Below, one piece after another: positions 7,793 through 16,061 of a stretch of 64,000 nt of DNA. Source of the stretch: Zeimonas sp046347945 (lineage in GTDB: Bacteria > Pseudomonadota > Gammaproteobacteria > Burkholderiales > Burkholderiaceae_E); the NCBI GenBank assembly GCA_046347945.1, contig JAXMFB010000003.1, positions 352,895 through 416,894 of the forward strand, written 5' to 3'. Under the pieces are notes generated by a model, which did not search any database, had not been told where the DNA came from, and saw only the letters and a list, made by a program, of their open reading frames with translations. A program made the position numbers and the translations under genes. Each line of letters starts with the position of its first letter. Positions within the stretch are counted from its first letter, which is position 1.

Positions 7793-8332
7793 ATGGGTAT
7801 CGTCAGCAAGATCCATCACGTTGCGTACCGCTGCAAGGATGCGAAAGAGACCGTCGAGTGGTACCGCAAGTACCTCGACATGGACTTCGTGCTCGCGATC
7901 GCCGAAGACCAGGTTCCTTCGACGAAGGACCCGGACCCCTACATGCACATCTTCATGGACGCCGGCGGGGGCAACATCCTGGCGTTCTTCGAGCTGCCGA
8001 CCAAGCCGCCGATGGGGCGCGACCCGAACACGCCGGTCTGGACGCAGCACCTCGCGTTCGAAGTCGGCTCGATGGACCGGCTGCACGAGGTCAAGGCCCG
8101 CATGGAGGCCGACGGCATCGAGGTGATCGGGCCCACCGAGCACACGATCTTCAAGTCGATCTACTTCTACGACCCGAACGGCCATCGGCTGGAACTCGCG
8201 TTCAACACCGCGACCCCCGAGATGTCGCGCAAGCTCGACGAGGTCAAGTGGGAGATGCTGGAGGAGTGGGCGCGAACGAAGAAGGCGCCCAGGCACGCGG
8301 CCTGGATGCACGAGAAGGAGTTCAGCGCCTGA
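7793..8332 (+). CDS. VOC (glyoxalase/extradiol dioxygenase superfamily) protein
   Basis: 179-residue single-chain vicinal-oxygen-chelate fold protein with two beta-alpha-beta-beta-beta modules. All four potential metal ligands of the glyoxalase fold are visible: His8/9 (KIHHVAYRC), Glu67 (FFELP), His86 (TQHLAFEV) and Glu134 (HRLELAF). The C-terminal helical tail (about 140-179) is rich in charged residues. The start ATG follows GGAGGGAAG (7780-7788). First gene of the TRAP/FAH/MaiA cluster, so it may be a metal-dependent lyase, isomerase or dioxygenase acting on the imported compound. Classical extradiol dioxygenases are larger, near 290 residues. Specific activity is not deducible. Confidence 0.8.
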   Translation: MGIVSKIHHVAYRCKDAKETVEWYRKYLDMDFVLAIAEDQVPSTKDPDPYMHIFMDAGGGNILAFFELPTKPPMGRDPNTPVWTQHLAFEVGSMDRLHEVKARMEADGIEVIGPTEHTIFKSIYFYDPNGHRLELAFNTATPEMSRKLDEVKWEMLEEWARTKKAPRHAAWMHEKEFSA

Positions 8333-8356
8333 GGATCGGCGTCCGGGGGGCGCAGC

Positions 8357-8923
8357 GTGCTCGCGAAGCTCGAACGGTGGGTGACGCGTGCCCTCGAGGG
8401 CACGATCGTCGCCTGCCTGTCGGTGATGGCGGCGCTGGTGTTCGGCAACGTCGTGCTGCGCTACGCGTTCGATTCGGGGCTGGCGGTTTCCGAGGAGCTC
8501 GCACGGCTGCTGTTCGTCTGGCTGATCTTCCTCGGCGCGATCCTCGCGTCGCGGCAGCACGCGCACCTGGGCTTCGATAGCCTGGTCAGGAAGCTGCCGG
8601 CCGGCGCTCGCAAGGCGGTGATCGTCTTCAACGCCGCCCTGATGCTCGCGGCCTGCGCGTTCTTCGTGATCGGCGGCTGGGAGCAGGCGAAGATCAATCT
8701 CGGCAACAGCTACCCGGTGCTCGGGATTCCCTACGCGTGGCTGTACGGTGTCGCCGTGGTGTTCGGGATCGGGCTGGCGGTGAGCATCCTGCTGAACGTC
8801 CGCGACGTGCTGTTCGGCCGTCCCACCGACGAGGATCTCGTGCTCACGCAGAACCTGGAGAGCCGTGTCGAGGAGGAGGTCGCACAGCTCGCTGCGCGCC
8901 GACGCGGGGAGGACGGGCGTTGA
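8357..8923 (+). CDS. dctQ: TRAP transporter small permease (DctQ family)
   Basis: 188-residue four-helix membrane protein of the DctQ type, with the family-typical LRYAF and SEELARLLFVWLIFLGA (about residues 36-60) region. The start is GTG at 8357, after GCGGGG-type sequence with a weak ribosome binding site. The stop TGA (8921-8923) overlaps the TTG start of the large permease. Together with DctM and DctP it forms a sodium-coupled, binding-protein-dependent secondary importer for an organic acid. The charged C-terminal extension (about residues 155-188) is longer than average for the family. Confidence 0.9.
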   Translation: MLAKLERWVTRALEGTIVACLSVMAALVFGNVVLRYAFDSGLAVSEELARLLFVWLIFLGAILASRQHAHLGFDSLVRKLPAGARKAVIVFNAALMLAACAFFVIGGWEQAKINLGNSYPVLGIPYAWLYGVAVVFGIGLAVSILLNVRDVLFGRPTDEDLVLTQNLESRVEEEVAQLAARRRGEDGR

Positions 8924-10197
8924 CCGCCCTGGTCTTCCTCGCGATCCTGCTGGGCGCCATCGCCTTCGGCATGCCGATCGCCTTCGCGCTGCTGTTCGCG
9001 GGAATCGGCGTGATGGTGCAACTCGGGCAGTTCGATTCGCAGATCATCGTCCAGAACGCGATCGGCGGCGCTGACAACTTCGTCCTGATGGCGGTGCCGT
9101 TCTTCATCCTCGCCGGTGAGCTGATGAACGCGGGCGGGCTGTCCAGGCGCATCGTCGAACTCGTCGGCGCGTTCGTCGGGCACCTGCGCGGCGGGCTCGG
9201 CTACGTGGCGATCGTCGCGGCGGTCCTGCTCGCGAGCCTGTCGGGCTCGGCGGTGGCCGACACTGCGGCGCTGGCCGCGATCCTGATGCCGATGATGCGC
9301 AGCGCCGGCTACAACCCCGAGCGCGCCTGCGGGCTGATCGCCGCCGGCGGCATCATCGCGCCGGTGATTCCGCCTTCGATCGGCTTCCTGCTGTTCGGGG
9401 TCGTCGCGAACGTCTCGATCACGCGCCTGTTCCTCGCGGGAATTGCCCCCGGCGTCTACATGGGACTCTCGCTCGTCGTCGCCTGGTGGCTCGTGTCGCG
9501 CCGCGACCAGACCGTGGTGGCGCCGCGCAAGTCGGCCCGCGCGCGCGTTGCCCTGCTCGGGCGCGGCTTCTGGGCCCTGCTGATGCCGGTGATCATCGTC
9601 GGTGGCCTGAAGTTCGGCGTGTTCACGCCGACCGAGGCCGCGGTGGTCGCCGCCGTGTACGCACTGTTCGTCGGCGCGGTCGTCTATCGCGAGCTCACGC
9701 CGGCCACGATCTACCAGTGCCTGCTGGTGACCGCGCGAACCACCGCGGTCGTGCTGATCCTCGCCGCGCTCGCGATGGTCGCCTCGTACATGATCGCCGT
9801 GGCCGACATTCCCGGCCAGGTCGGACAGTGGATGACGGCCTTCGCCGGCAATCAGGTGCTCCTCGTGGCCGCGATGATGGTCGCGGTGTTCCTCGCCGGC
9901 ATGGTGCTCGATTTCATCCCGATCGTCCTGATCTTCACCCCCGTCTTCCTGCCGATCGCCGTGCAGGCGGGCGTCGACCCGGTCTACCTCGGCGTCGTGT
10001 TCGTCATGAACTGCTCGATCGGCATGATCACGCCCCCGGTCGGCGTTGTGCTGAACGTCGTGAGTTCGGTGGGCAAGATCGACTTCGCGCAGGCCGCTCG
10101 CGGCGTGCTCCCGTTCCTGGTCGCCGAGCTGCTGGTGCTGGTGGCGATCGTCCTGTTCCCATCCCTGGTCCATGTGCCGGCCGGGTGGTGGCGATAG
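8920..10197 (+). CDS. dctM: TRAP transporter large permease (DctM family)
   Basis: 425-residue, about 12-helix permease. Family hallmarks include the opening helix with FGMPIAFALLF, SLSGSAVADTAALAAILMP, IAPVIPPSIGFLLFGVV, FTPTEAAVVAAVYALFVG and the C-terminal MGMITPPVG-like MITPPVGVVLNV. I place the start at TTG 8920, overlapping the dctQ stop (TTGA), which gives the normal family length; the frame is open further upstream only as a shadow of dctQ. Middle gene of the TRAP set, with dctP 30 bases downstream. Confidence 0.92.
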   Translation: MTALVFLAILLGAIAFGMPIAFALLFAGIGVMVQLGQFDSQIIVQNAIGGADNFVLMAVPFFILAGELMNAGGLSRRIVELVGAFVGHLRGGLGYVAIVAAVLLASLSGSAVADTAALAAILMPMMRSAGYNPERACGLIAAGGIIAPVIPPSIGFLLFGVVANVSITRLFLAGIAPGVYMGLSLVVAWWLVSRRDQTVVAPRKSARARVALLGRGFWALLMPVIIVGGLKFGVFTPTEAAVVAAVYALFVGAVVYRELTPATIYQCLLVTARTTAVVLILAALAMVASYMIAVADIPGQVGQWMTAFAGNQVLLVAAMMVAVFLAGMVLDFIPIVLIFTPVFLPIAVQAGVDPVYLGVVFVMNCSIGMITPPVGVVLNVVSSVGKIDFAQAARGVLPFLVAELLVLVAIVLFPSLVHVPAGWWR

Positions 10198-10227
10198 TCA
10201 TCCGTGAACCCCAAGGAGGCCGAGATC

Positions 10228-11229
10228 GTGAGAATGAAATTCGCCGAAGCACTGCTCGTGCTGGCTGCCGCGGCACTGATGCCCGGCGCCGCGATGGCGC
10301 AGGTCACCGCCAAGTTCGCCGTGACCCTGCCCGAGAAGTCCCATCAGGGACAGGGCGTGGCGCGGTTCGTCCAGCTCGTCGAGCAGAAGAGCCAGGGCAA
10401 GATCAGGATCAAGCCGTTCTACAGCGGCGCGCTGGGCAACGACGTGCAGGTCACCTCCGCGCTGCAGGGCGGAACGATCGAGTTCGTGGTGCCGCAGACC
10501 ACGACCCTCACCGGAATGGTGAAGGAGATGGAGATCCTCGACTTTCCGTTCCTGTTCGCCACCGAGCAGGAGGTCGACGCGATCCTCGACGGCCCGATCG
10601 GCAAGCGCCTGCTCGACAAGCTGCCCGAGAAGGGGCTGGTCGGCCTGGCCTACTGGGAGAACGGCTTCTTCAACGCGACGAACAGCAAGCGGCCGATCGC
10701 ACGGGTCGAGGACTTCCAGGGCCTGAAGTTCCGCGCAATCCAGGCGAAGATCTCGCAGGAAACCATCCGCGCCCTCGGGGCCAATCCGGTGCCGCTGGCG
10801 GTGCCCGAGCTGTACACCGCGCTCGAGACGCGCACCGTCGACGGACAGGGGACGCCCACCGCGGTGATCGCGGCGCTCAAGCTCGGCGAGGTCCAGAAGT
10901 ACCTGTCGATCACGAAGCACGCCTACGGCGCCTTCGTTCCGCTCGTCTCGAAGAAGTTCTGGGACAAGCTCTCCGACGGCGATCGCAGGATCCTGGTCGA
11001 CTCGGCGGTCGAGGCACGCAGCTACCAGCGCCAGGTCGCGCGCGACCAGGCGCGCTCGGCGCAGGCCGCGCTCGCCGCCGCCGGCATGCAGGTGAACGAG
11101 GTCGCGCCGGCCGAAGTGGTGCGGATGCGCGAAAAGGTCAAGCCGGTCTGGGGCGAGTTCTCGAAGGAGGTCGGTCCGGGCCTGTTCGACGAGGTCAGCT
11201 CCGAGCTCGAGAAGCTGCGCAAGCGCTAG
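10228..11229 (+). CDS. dctP: TRAP transporter substrate-binding protein (DctP family)
   Basis: 333-residue periplasmic solute receptor. A signal peptide ends at AMAQ (about residue 25). The mature part shows the DctP pattern: SGALGNDVQ, an E/D-rich hinge and KFRAIQAKI with the conserved arginine (LKFRAI) that contacts the ligand carboxylate in this family. I choose GTG 10228, 8 bases after AAGGAGG (10213-10219); ATG 10234 and GTG 10204 are alternatives. It determines the specificity of the TRAP importer. Followed 21 bases later by the FAH-family enzyme, which implies that the ligand feeds into that pathway. Confidence 0.92.
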   Translation: MRMKFAEALLVLAAAALMPGAAMAQVTAKFAVTLPEKSHQGQGVARFVQLVEQKSQGKIRIKPFYSGALGNDVQVTSALQGGTIEFVVPQTTTLTGMVKEMEILDFPFLFATEQEVDAILDGPIGKRLLDKLPEKGLVGLAYWENGFFNATNSKRPIARVEDFQGLKFRAIQAKISQETIRALGANPVPLAVPELYTALETRTVDGQGTPTAVIAALKLGEVQKYLSITKHAYGAFVPLVSKKFWDKLSDGDRRILVDSAVEARSYQRQVARDQARSAQAALAAAGMQVNEVAPAEVVRMREKVKPVWGEFSKEVGPGLFDEVSSELEKLRKR

Positions 11230-11250
11230 GACCTCGAAGAAGTTGCCACG

Positions 11251-12282
11251 ATGAAGCTAGCCACCCTCAAGCGCGGCGGCCGCGACGGCACGCTGGTCGT
11301 CGTCAGCCGCGATCTGGCCCGTTGCCGGACTGTCGGTGACGTCGCCGGCACGCTGCAGCAGGCGCTCGACGACTGGGACACCGCGGCGCCCTCGCTGCAG
11401 CGCGCCTTCGAGATGCTCGATCGCGGCGCCGACGACGACGTCGCGGGCCGGCAGACGATGCCGTTCGATCCGGCCGCGTGCCACTCGCCGTTGCCGCGCG
11501 CCTACCAGTGGGCCGATGGATCGGCCTACGTCAACCACGTCGAGCTGGTACGCCGTGCGCGCGGCTCGGAGATGCCGCCCAGCTTCTGGACCGACCCGCT
11601 GATGTACCAGGGCGGGTCGGATTCCTTCGTCGGCCCGTGCGACCCGATCCGCGCGATCAGCGTCGACTGGGGCATCGACCTCGAGGCCGAGGTGGCGGTG
11701 GTCACCGGCGACGTGGCGATGGGCGGGAGCCCGGAGCGCTGCGCCGGCGCGATCCGCCTGCTGATGCTGGTCAACGACGTGTCGCTGCGCAACCTGATCC
11801 CGGCCGAACTCGCGAAAGGCTTCGGCTTCTTCCAGTCGAAGCCCGCGTCGGCGTTCTCGCCGGTGGCGGTCACCCCCGACGAGCTGGGCGACGCGTGGCG
11901 GGACGGGAAGGTGCACCGGCCGCTGGTCGTGCACGTCAACGGCGAGCTGTTCGGCAGGCCCGACGCCGGCACCGACATGGTGTTCGATTTCCCGCGGCTG
12001 GTGGCGCACGCCGCTGCGACCCGCGACCTCGAGGCGGGCTCGATCATCGGTTCGGGCACGGTCTCGAACAGGCAGGGCGGCCTGCACGGCTCGAGCATCC
12101 GCAACGGCGGCGTCGGCTACTGCTGCGTGGCCGAGGTGCGGATGTACGAGACGATCGAGAACGGCAAGCCGCAGGCGCCGTACCTGCGGTTCGGCGACAC
12201 GGTGCGCATCGAGATGTTCGACGCGGCCGCCCGCAGCATCTTCGGCGCGATCGAGCAGCGCGTCGAGCGGCATTCGATCTGA
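11251..12282 (+). CDS. fumarylacetoacetate hydrolase family enzyme
   Basis: 343-residue protein of the FAH superfamily that hydrolyses a carbon-carbon bond in acylpyruvate or fumarylacetoacetate-type products of ring cleavage. The C-terminal catalytic domain has the metal-binding DLEAEVAVVTGDV segment (about residues 144-156), NDVSLRNL, the FFQSKPASAFSP block and the closing GSGTVSN. The N-terminal domain contains LPRAYQWADGSAYVNHVELVR. This matches the roughly 330-residue Burkholderiales form rather than the 420-residue eukaryotic-like FAH. It is followed directly by maleylacetoacetate isomerase, supporting action on a fumaryl compound from homogentisate- or gentisate-type pathways. The ring-cleaving dioxygenase is not in this window. 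Confidence 0.87.
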   Translation: MKLATLKRGGRDGTLVVVSRDLARCRTVGDVAGTLQQALDDWDTAAPSLQRAFEMLDRGADDDVAGRQTMPFDPAACHSPLPRAYQWADGSAYVNHVELVRRARGSEMPPSFWTDPLMYQGGSDSFVGPCDPIRAISVDWGIDLEAEVAVVTGDVAMGGSPERCAGAIRLLMLVNDVSLRNLIPAELAKGFGFFQSKPASAFSPVAVTPDELGDAWRDGKVHRPLVVHVNGELFGRPDAGTDMVFDFPRLVAHAAATRDLEAGSIIGSGTVSNRQGGLHGSSIRNGGVGYCCVAEVRMYETIENGKPQAPYLRFGDTVRIEMFDAAARSIFGAIEQRVERHSI

Positions 12283-12303
12283 AGGCAGGCGGCTTCGCCG
12301 ACG

Positions 12304-12951
12304 ATGATCGAGCTCTACACGTACTTCCGCAGTTCGGCCGCCTACCGGGTGCGCATCGCGCTGAACCTGAAGGGGCTGCGCTACCGGCCGGTGCCGGTGC
12401 ACCTGCTGCGCGACGGCGGCGAACAGCGGCAGCCCGAGCACCTGGCGCGTCATCCGCTGGGCCTGGTTCCGGTGCTGCGCACCGACGACGCGACGTTCAC
12501 GCAGTCGCTGGCCATCATCGAATACCTCGACGAGACGCATCGGGCGGCGCCGCTGCTGCCGGCGGACCCGCCGGGGCGCGCACGTGTACGGGCGATCGCC
12601 CAGGCCATCGCCTGCGACATCCATCCGCTGAACAATCTTCGCGTGCTGCAGTACCTGGTGCGCGAGCTGGGCGTCGACGCGCCCCGCAAGGACGCCTGGT
12701 ATCGCCATTGGGTCGACGAGGGGTTGGCGGCGCTCGAGCGGATGCTCGTCGGCGATCCGCGCACCGGCGAGTTCTGCCACGGCGACGCGCCGACGCTGGC
12801 CGACTGCTGCCTGGTCCCCCAGGTGTTCAACGCGCGCCGCTTCGATTGCCGGCTCGACGACAAGCCGACGATCCTGCGCATCGTCGAGGCTTGCGAGCGG
12901 CTGGAGGCGTTTCGCGCCGCGGCTCCGGAGAACCAGCCGGACGCGGAGTGA
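12304..12951 (+). CDS. maiA: maleylacetoacetate isomerase (zeta-class GST)
   Basis: 215-residue glutathione-dependent isomerase with the N-terminal thioredoxin-like domain and the zeta-class motif SSAAYRVRIALNLKG (residues 10-24), in which Ser10/Ser11 activate glutathione. The C-terminal helical domain includes DIHPLNNLRVLQYL, another zeta-GST signature. It would convert maleyl- to fumarylacetoacetate (or maleyl- to fumarylpyruvate) for the preceding FAH-family enzyme. A second, decayed copy of its 3' part lies at 16062-16401, so this intact gene marks the left boundary of an inserted segment. Confidence 0.92.
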   Translation: MIELYTYFRSSAAYRVRIALNLKGLRYRPVPVHLLRDGGEQRQPEHLARHPLGLVPVLRTDDATFTQSLAIIEYLDETHRAAPLLPADPPGRARVRAIAQAIACDIHPLNNLRVLQYLVRELGVDAPRKDAWYRHWVDEGLAALERMLVGDPRTGEFCHGDAPTLADCCLVPQVFNARRFDCRLDDKPTILRIVEACERLEAFRAAAPENQPDAE

Positions 12952-12964
12952 GGGGCGCGCCCCC

Positions 12965-13003
12965 TTACTCCACGGTGACCGATTCCGCCAGGTTCCGCGG
13001 CTT
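12965..13003 (-). pseudogene. glmS 3'-end fragment (left island boundary)
   Basis: Read on the minus strand this short stretch encodes KPRNLAESVTVE followed by TAA. The intact GlmS (16416-18269) ends KPRNLAKSVTVE. The similarity continues past the stop into the spacer and the end of maiA (GAGTGA then GGGCGCGCCC in both places). At the DNA level several third positions differ, so it is not a recent exact duplicate. It shows that the native maiA-glmS junction once lay here. Confidence 0.75.
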
Positions 13004-13048
13004 GCAGCTTCAGCCGCGCGCGCCTGCTTCAGCCGCCTGTTGCAAGGT

Positions 13049-14569
13049 TCACCGGTTGCCCAGTTCGGAGGCGCATTCGAGCGCCTGCGCGTCGCGTCCG
13101 ATGGACGCAACCGCGACGCGCTTGCCATCCTTCCAGTAGCTGACGAGGCAGTCGCGCGCGGCGATGTCGCCGTCGGTTTCGATCGCGTCCCAGGATGGCG
13201 CATGGCCGACATAGCGAATCGTGAGGTCGTAGTGAGCGCTCCAGAAGAACGGCACGTCCAGGAAGCGCTCTCGCGCGCCGAGCATGTTCCCGGCCACGAC
13301 CTGCCCGTGCCTCTCGGCCACGACCCAGTGCTCGACGCGGCTCGTGCGGCCACTGCCCGGGTCGCGCCAGCGCGCCACGTCGCCGGCGGCGTAGATGCCG
13401 GGCACGCTGGTTTGCAGGTATTCGTCGACCAGGACGCCGTGATCGACGGCGATGCCAGCCGCTTCGGCGAGAGCGATTCGTGGCCGTACTCCGACTCCGA
13501 CGATGACCAGATCCGCTGAAAGTTCGGTGCCGTTGCCCAGCGCCACCGCCTGCGGCCCGATCGACGCCAGCGACGTTCCCATGTGGAAGGTCACGCCATG
13601 GCCTTCGTGCAGCGCGCGGACGAAATCGCCCAGATCCGGGCCGAGCACTCTTTCCAGCGGGCGCTCGTCGAGCGACACCACGTGCACCGGTAGACCGCGC
13701 TCGCGCAGCGCGGCGGCGGTCTCCAGGCCGATGAAGCCAGAACCCAGCACCACCGCGGATTTCGCCGCCCTGGCCGACTCGATGATGGCACGACTGTCCG
13801 CGAGCGAACGCAGCGTGAAGACATGCGATCGATCGGCACCCGGAATCGGCAGCCGCACGGGCTCGGCGCCCGTAGCCAGCAGCAGGCGCTCGAACGGGAA
13901 TGCGCGGCCATCGGCCGTCGTCACGGTGCGCGCCGTTACGTCGATTCGTGCGGCGCTTGCGCGAAGCTGCAGGTCGATCTCGTTGCGCGCGTAGAACTCC
14001 TCGGGCCGCAACGGAATCCATTCTTCCGGGGCATTGCCCGCCAGGTAGTCCTTCGACAGGTTCGGGCGATCGCAAGGCGTGTCCGCATCCTCGCTCAACA
14101 TCGTGAGGCGCCCCCGATAGCCGCGCCGGCGCAGCATCTCGGCACAGGCGAACCCCGCAGCCCCGCCGCCGATGATGACGATGTCCTTCGGCTGCTCGGC
14201 CGTCGCCGGCGCCGACTGCGGCGCGGCTGCGATCGGCTCGCGGACCACGATCCGGTCACCCTCGCGCTCGACGCGCCAGCACGAGAGCGAATCGAAGGCG
14301 GGAGCCCGGAGCGCCTCGCCGGTGCGCAGCGAAAAGCAGGCATGATGCCAAGGGCAGCGCACCGTGTCGCCCGCGACGATGCCCTTCGCCAGCGGAGCGC
14401 CGTAATGGGTGCACGCCGCGTCGACGGCCAGCACGTCGTTGCCGACCCGAGCGAGCAACACGGGCTTGTCCCCGACATGACCCAGCAACATCGGCTTGTC
14501 GCCGAACTCGGCGAGCGTGACGCCCCGGGTCAGGTCAGGACCGGCATTTTCGACCACATCCGAAGCCAT
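13049..14569 (-). CDS. Rieske [2Fe-2S] / FAD-dependent oxidoreductase (AIFM3-like)
   Basis: 506-residue fusion. Residues about 10-105 are a Rieske domain with ligands Cys53/His55 (CTHYG) and Cys72/His75 (CPWHHACF). From about residue 120 follows a pyridine-nucleotide-disulfide oxidoreductase fold with the FAD motif IVIIGGGAAG, the NAD motif VVLGSGFIGLETA and the FAD-closing TSVPGIYAAGDVA. This architecture is that of AIFM3/NFRL-type proteins and of the reductase components of dioxygenases. I chose ATG 14569, preceded by GGAGG with 8 bases spacing, over an earlier in-frame start that would add 40 residues. First gene of the island; no partner oxygenase is nearby, so the electron acceptor is unknown. 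Confidence 0.88.
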   Translation of the reverse strand: MASDVVENAGPDLTRGVTLAEFGDKPMLLGHVGDKPVLLARVGNDVLAVDAACTHYGAPLAKGIVAGDTVRCPWHHACFSLRTGEALRAPAFDSLSCWRVEREGDRIVVREPIAAAPQSAPATAEQPKDIVIIGGGAAGFACAEMLRRRGYRGRLTMLSEDADTPCDRPNLSKDYLAGNAPEEWIPLRPEEFYARNEIDLQLRASAARIDVTARTVTTADGRAFPFERLLLATGAEPVRLPIPGADRSHVFTLRSLADSRAIIESARAAKSAVVLGSGFIGLETAAALRERGLPVHVVSLDERPLERVLGPDLGDFVRALHEGHGVTFHMGTSLASIGPQAVALGNGTELSADLVIVGVGVRPRIALAEAAGIAVDHGVLVDEYLQTSVPGIYAAGDVARWRDPGSGRTSRVEHWVVAERHGQVVAGNMLGARERFLDVPFFWSAHYDLTIRYVGHAPSWDAIETDGDIAARDCLVSYWKDGKRVAVASIGRDAQALECASELGNR

Positions 14570-14698
14570 GGGTTTGTCCTCCAGGTCGTGAAGAGGCCGA
14601 CCGCGCCATTCACCCAAAAGGCCCGCGAAAAGAGAATAAGGCAAGGCCACCCACAAACTGCGCTGAAACCATGCGGGCGTGCCGCACATCGAAACCGG

Positions 14699-15244
14699 TC
14701 AGGGTGGCAACAGCGGCAGCGGGTAATGGATGCCGTCGTCGGCGGGCACCGCGGCTTCGGTCATGCGGGCGGGCTCGATCCGGTTCTCGCCCATCAGGTG
14801 CAGCACCTCGCGACCGGCGAGCAGCAGATAATCGGCGACGATGCGGCGATGGCAGCGCCACCACACCGCCTCGGCGCACATGATCGCCGCGCGCTGCTCG
14901 TCGGCGACGCCGAGCAGGCGGTCGAGTCCTGCGCGGAATCCGGGCGACAGCGCGTAATCGGAATAGTTGTGAAAGCTCGCATTGACCCAGAAGGCATTGA
15001 CCTCGGGTGGCACCGTCCTCGACTTGCTGCGCAGGCCGCCGAGTTGGTCGATTCGCGCATAGCCGATCCGATGTCGCCGCAACCCCTCATCGATCATGTC
15101 CGCATCGAATTGCGGGTTGTGGCGCGAGCGCGGGACGGTCCGGATATCGATCACTTGTTGCACGCCACCCGCGCGCAGCAACCCGACGAATGCCTCCAGC
15201 GTCCGGTTCGAATGGCCCACCGTGCACACCGGCAGCGGATTCAT
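14699..15244 (-). CDS. DUF488 domain protein
   Basis: 181-residue DUF488 protein. The diagnostic elements are the N-terminal TVGHSNRTLEAFVGLL (about residues 9-24), IDIRTVPRSRHNPQF, and the CAEAVWWRCHRRIVADYL block (about residues 119-136), in which the cysteine and the HR pair are conserved. DUF488 proteins are of unknown biochemical function; some are found with DNA-modifying or stress genes. It lies between the nitrobindin-like gene and the Rieske/FAD oxidoreductase in the island, all on the minus strand, with a 129-base gap to the latter, so it may form a separate unit with the nitrobindin-like gene. Confidence 0.88.
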   Translation of the reverse strand: MNPLPVCTVGHSNRTLEAFVGLLRAGGVQQVIDIRTVPRSRHNPQFDADMIDEGLRRHRIGYARIDQLGGLRSKSRTVPPEVNAFWVNASFHNYSDYALSPGFRAGLDRLLGVADEQRAAIMCAEAVWWRCHRRIVADYLLLAGREVLHLMGENRIEPARMTEAAVPADDGIHYPLPLLPP

Positions 15245-15257
15245 TGGCGCGTGGAGG

Positions 15258-15863
15258 TTACCCGGCGTTTTCGGCGCCCGGATGAATCCGCTTGACGCGA
15301 TGCAAGGTATTGCGATCGGTATGGTGCATTTCCTTGCCCGTTGCGGCGAGCTTCAGGACGAGGTCCGACCTGTAGCTGAAGGTGCCGTCGTCATGGATGT
15401 CGAAGGTGCTTTCGAAAGCCACGGCCGTGGCCCGCTCCAGCAGGTACCCGTTCTGCGACAGTCCGTACGACCTGGATCCGGGCTCGGCCTTGAAACGCAA
15501 TGTCCTGTCGCGCGCTCGGGCACTGCCTCCGGCCAGGATCGCCAAGCCGCGCGGCACGGCAAAGCAGCGCATGACCTGTCCGTTCGCCTTGTCCCACAGA
15601 AGGTACCCCACCTCGTCGTGAAAGGGGGCCATGGCTTCCTCGCCATGGCGCCAGGCCGTCATCTCGTAATTCAGCCCCTCCATCGTCTGCTGGCCGTTCT
15701 CGACGATCGGAATCGGCCGGAACCAGGCCTTCTCGAAATAGCCGGTTTCCGAGGCCTCGTCGTCCTTGTTGTGATACGAGAGGTCGACACCGACATCGCC
15801 CTCCCATTCCCCGACCAACGGGGTCAGTGGCCCAAGCTTCTGAGGCCCCAAGATCTCTGCCAT
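15258..15863 (-). CDS. nitrobindin-like haem-binding beta-barrel protein
   Basis: 201-residue protein of the THAP4/nitrobindin (DUF1794, FABP-like) family: the GxWxG-type opening LVGEWEGDVG, the central FRPIPIVENGQQTMEGLNYE and the closing LKLAATGKEMHHTDRNTL with the histidine region expected to bind haem. I prefer ATG 15863, which has GGAG six bases upstream; ATG 15890 is an in-frame alternative without a ribosome binding site. Such proteins bind ferric haem and can react with peroxynitrite or NO. Thirteen bases separate it from DUF488, suggesting cotranscription. Confidence 0.78.
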   Translation of the reverse strand: MAEILGPQKLGPLTPLVGEWEGDVGVDLSYHNKDDEASETGYFEKAWFRPIPIVENGQQTMEGLNYEMTAWRHGEEAMAPFHDEVGYLLWDKANGQVMRCFAVPRGLAILAGGSARARDRTLRFKAEPGSRSYGLSQNGYLLERATAVAFESTFDIHDDGTFSYRSDLVLKLAATGKEMHHTDRNTLHRVKRIHPGAENAG

Positions 15864-16061
15864 CACTGTCTCCGCGTCGTGGCCAGACATGACAACGAGC
15901 GTAGTCCTTGTCGACGCGAAGGACTGCAATGAGGGTCTTTAAACCCTGCAGGTCGTGCCGCTTCTCGTCGAACCGTTCCGCCTCGAGGCGGAATCGTCGG
16001 AGTAGATCTGATCCACCCGGCACCTGTTCGATGCAGCTCTTCGATGCCTTGCCAGCCGGGG

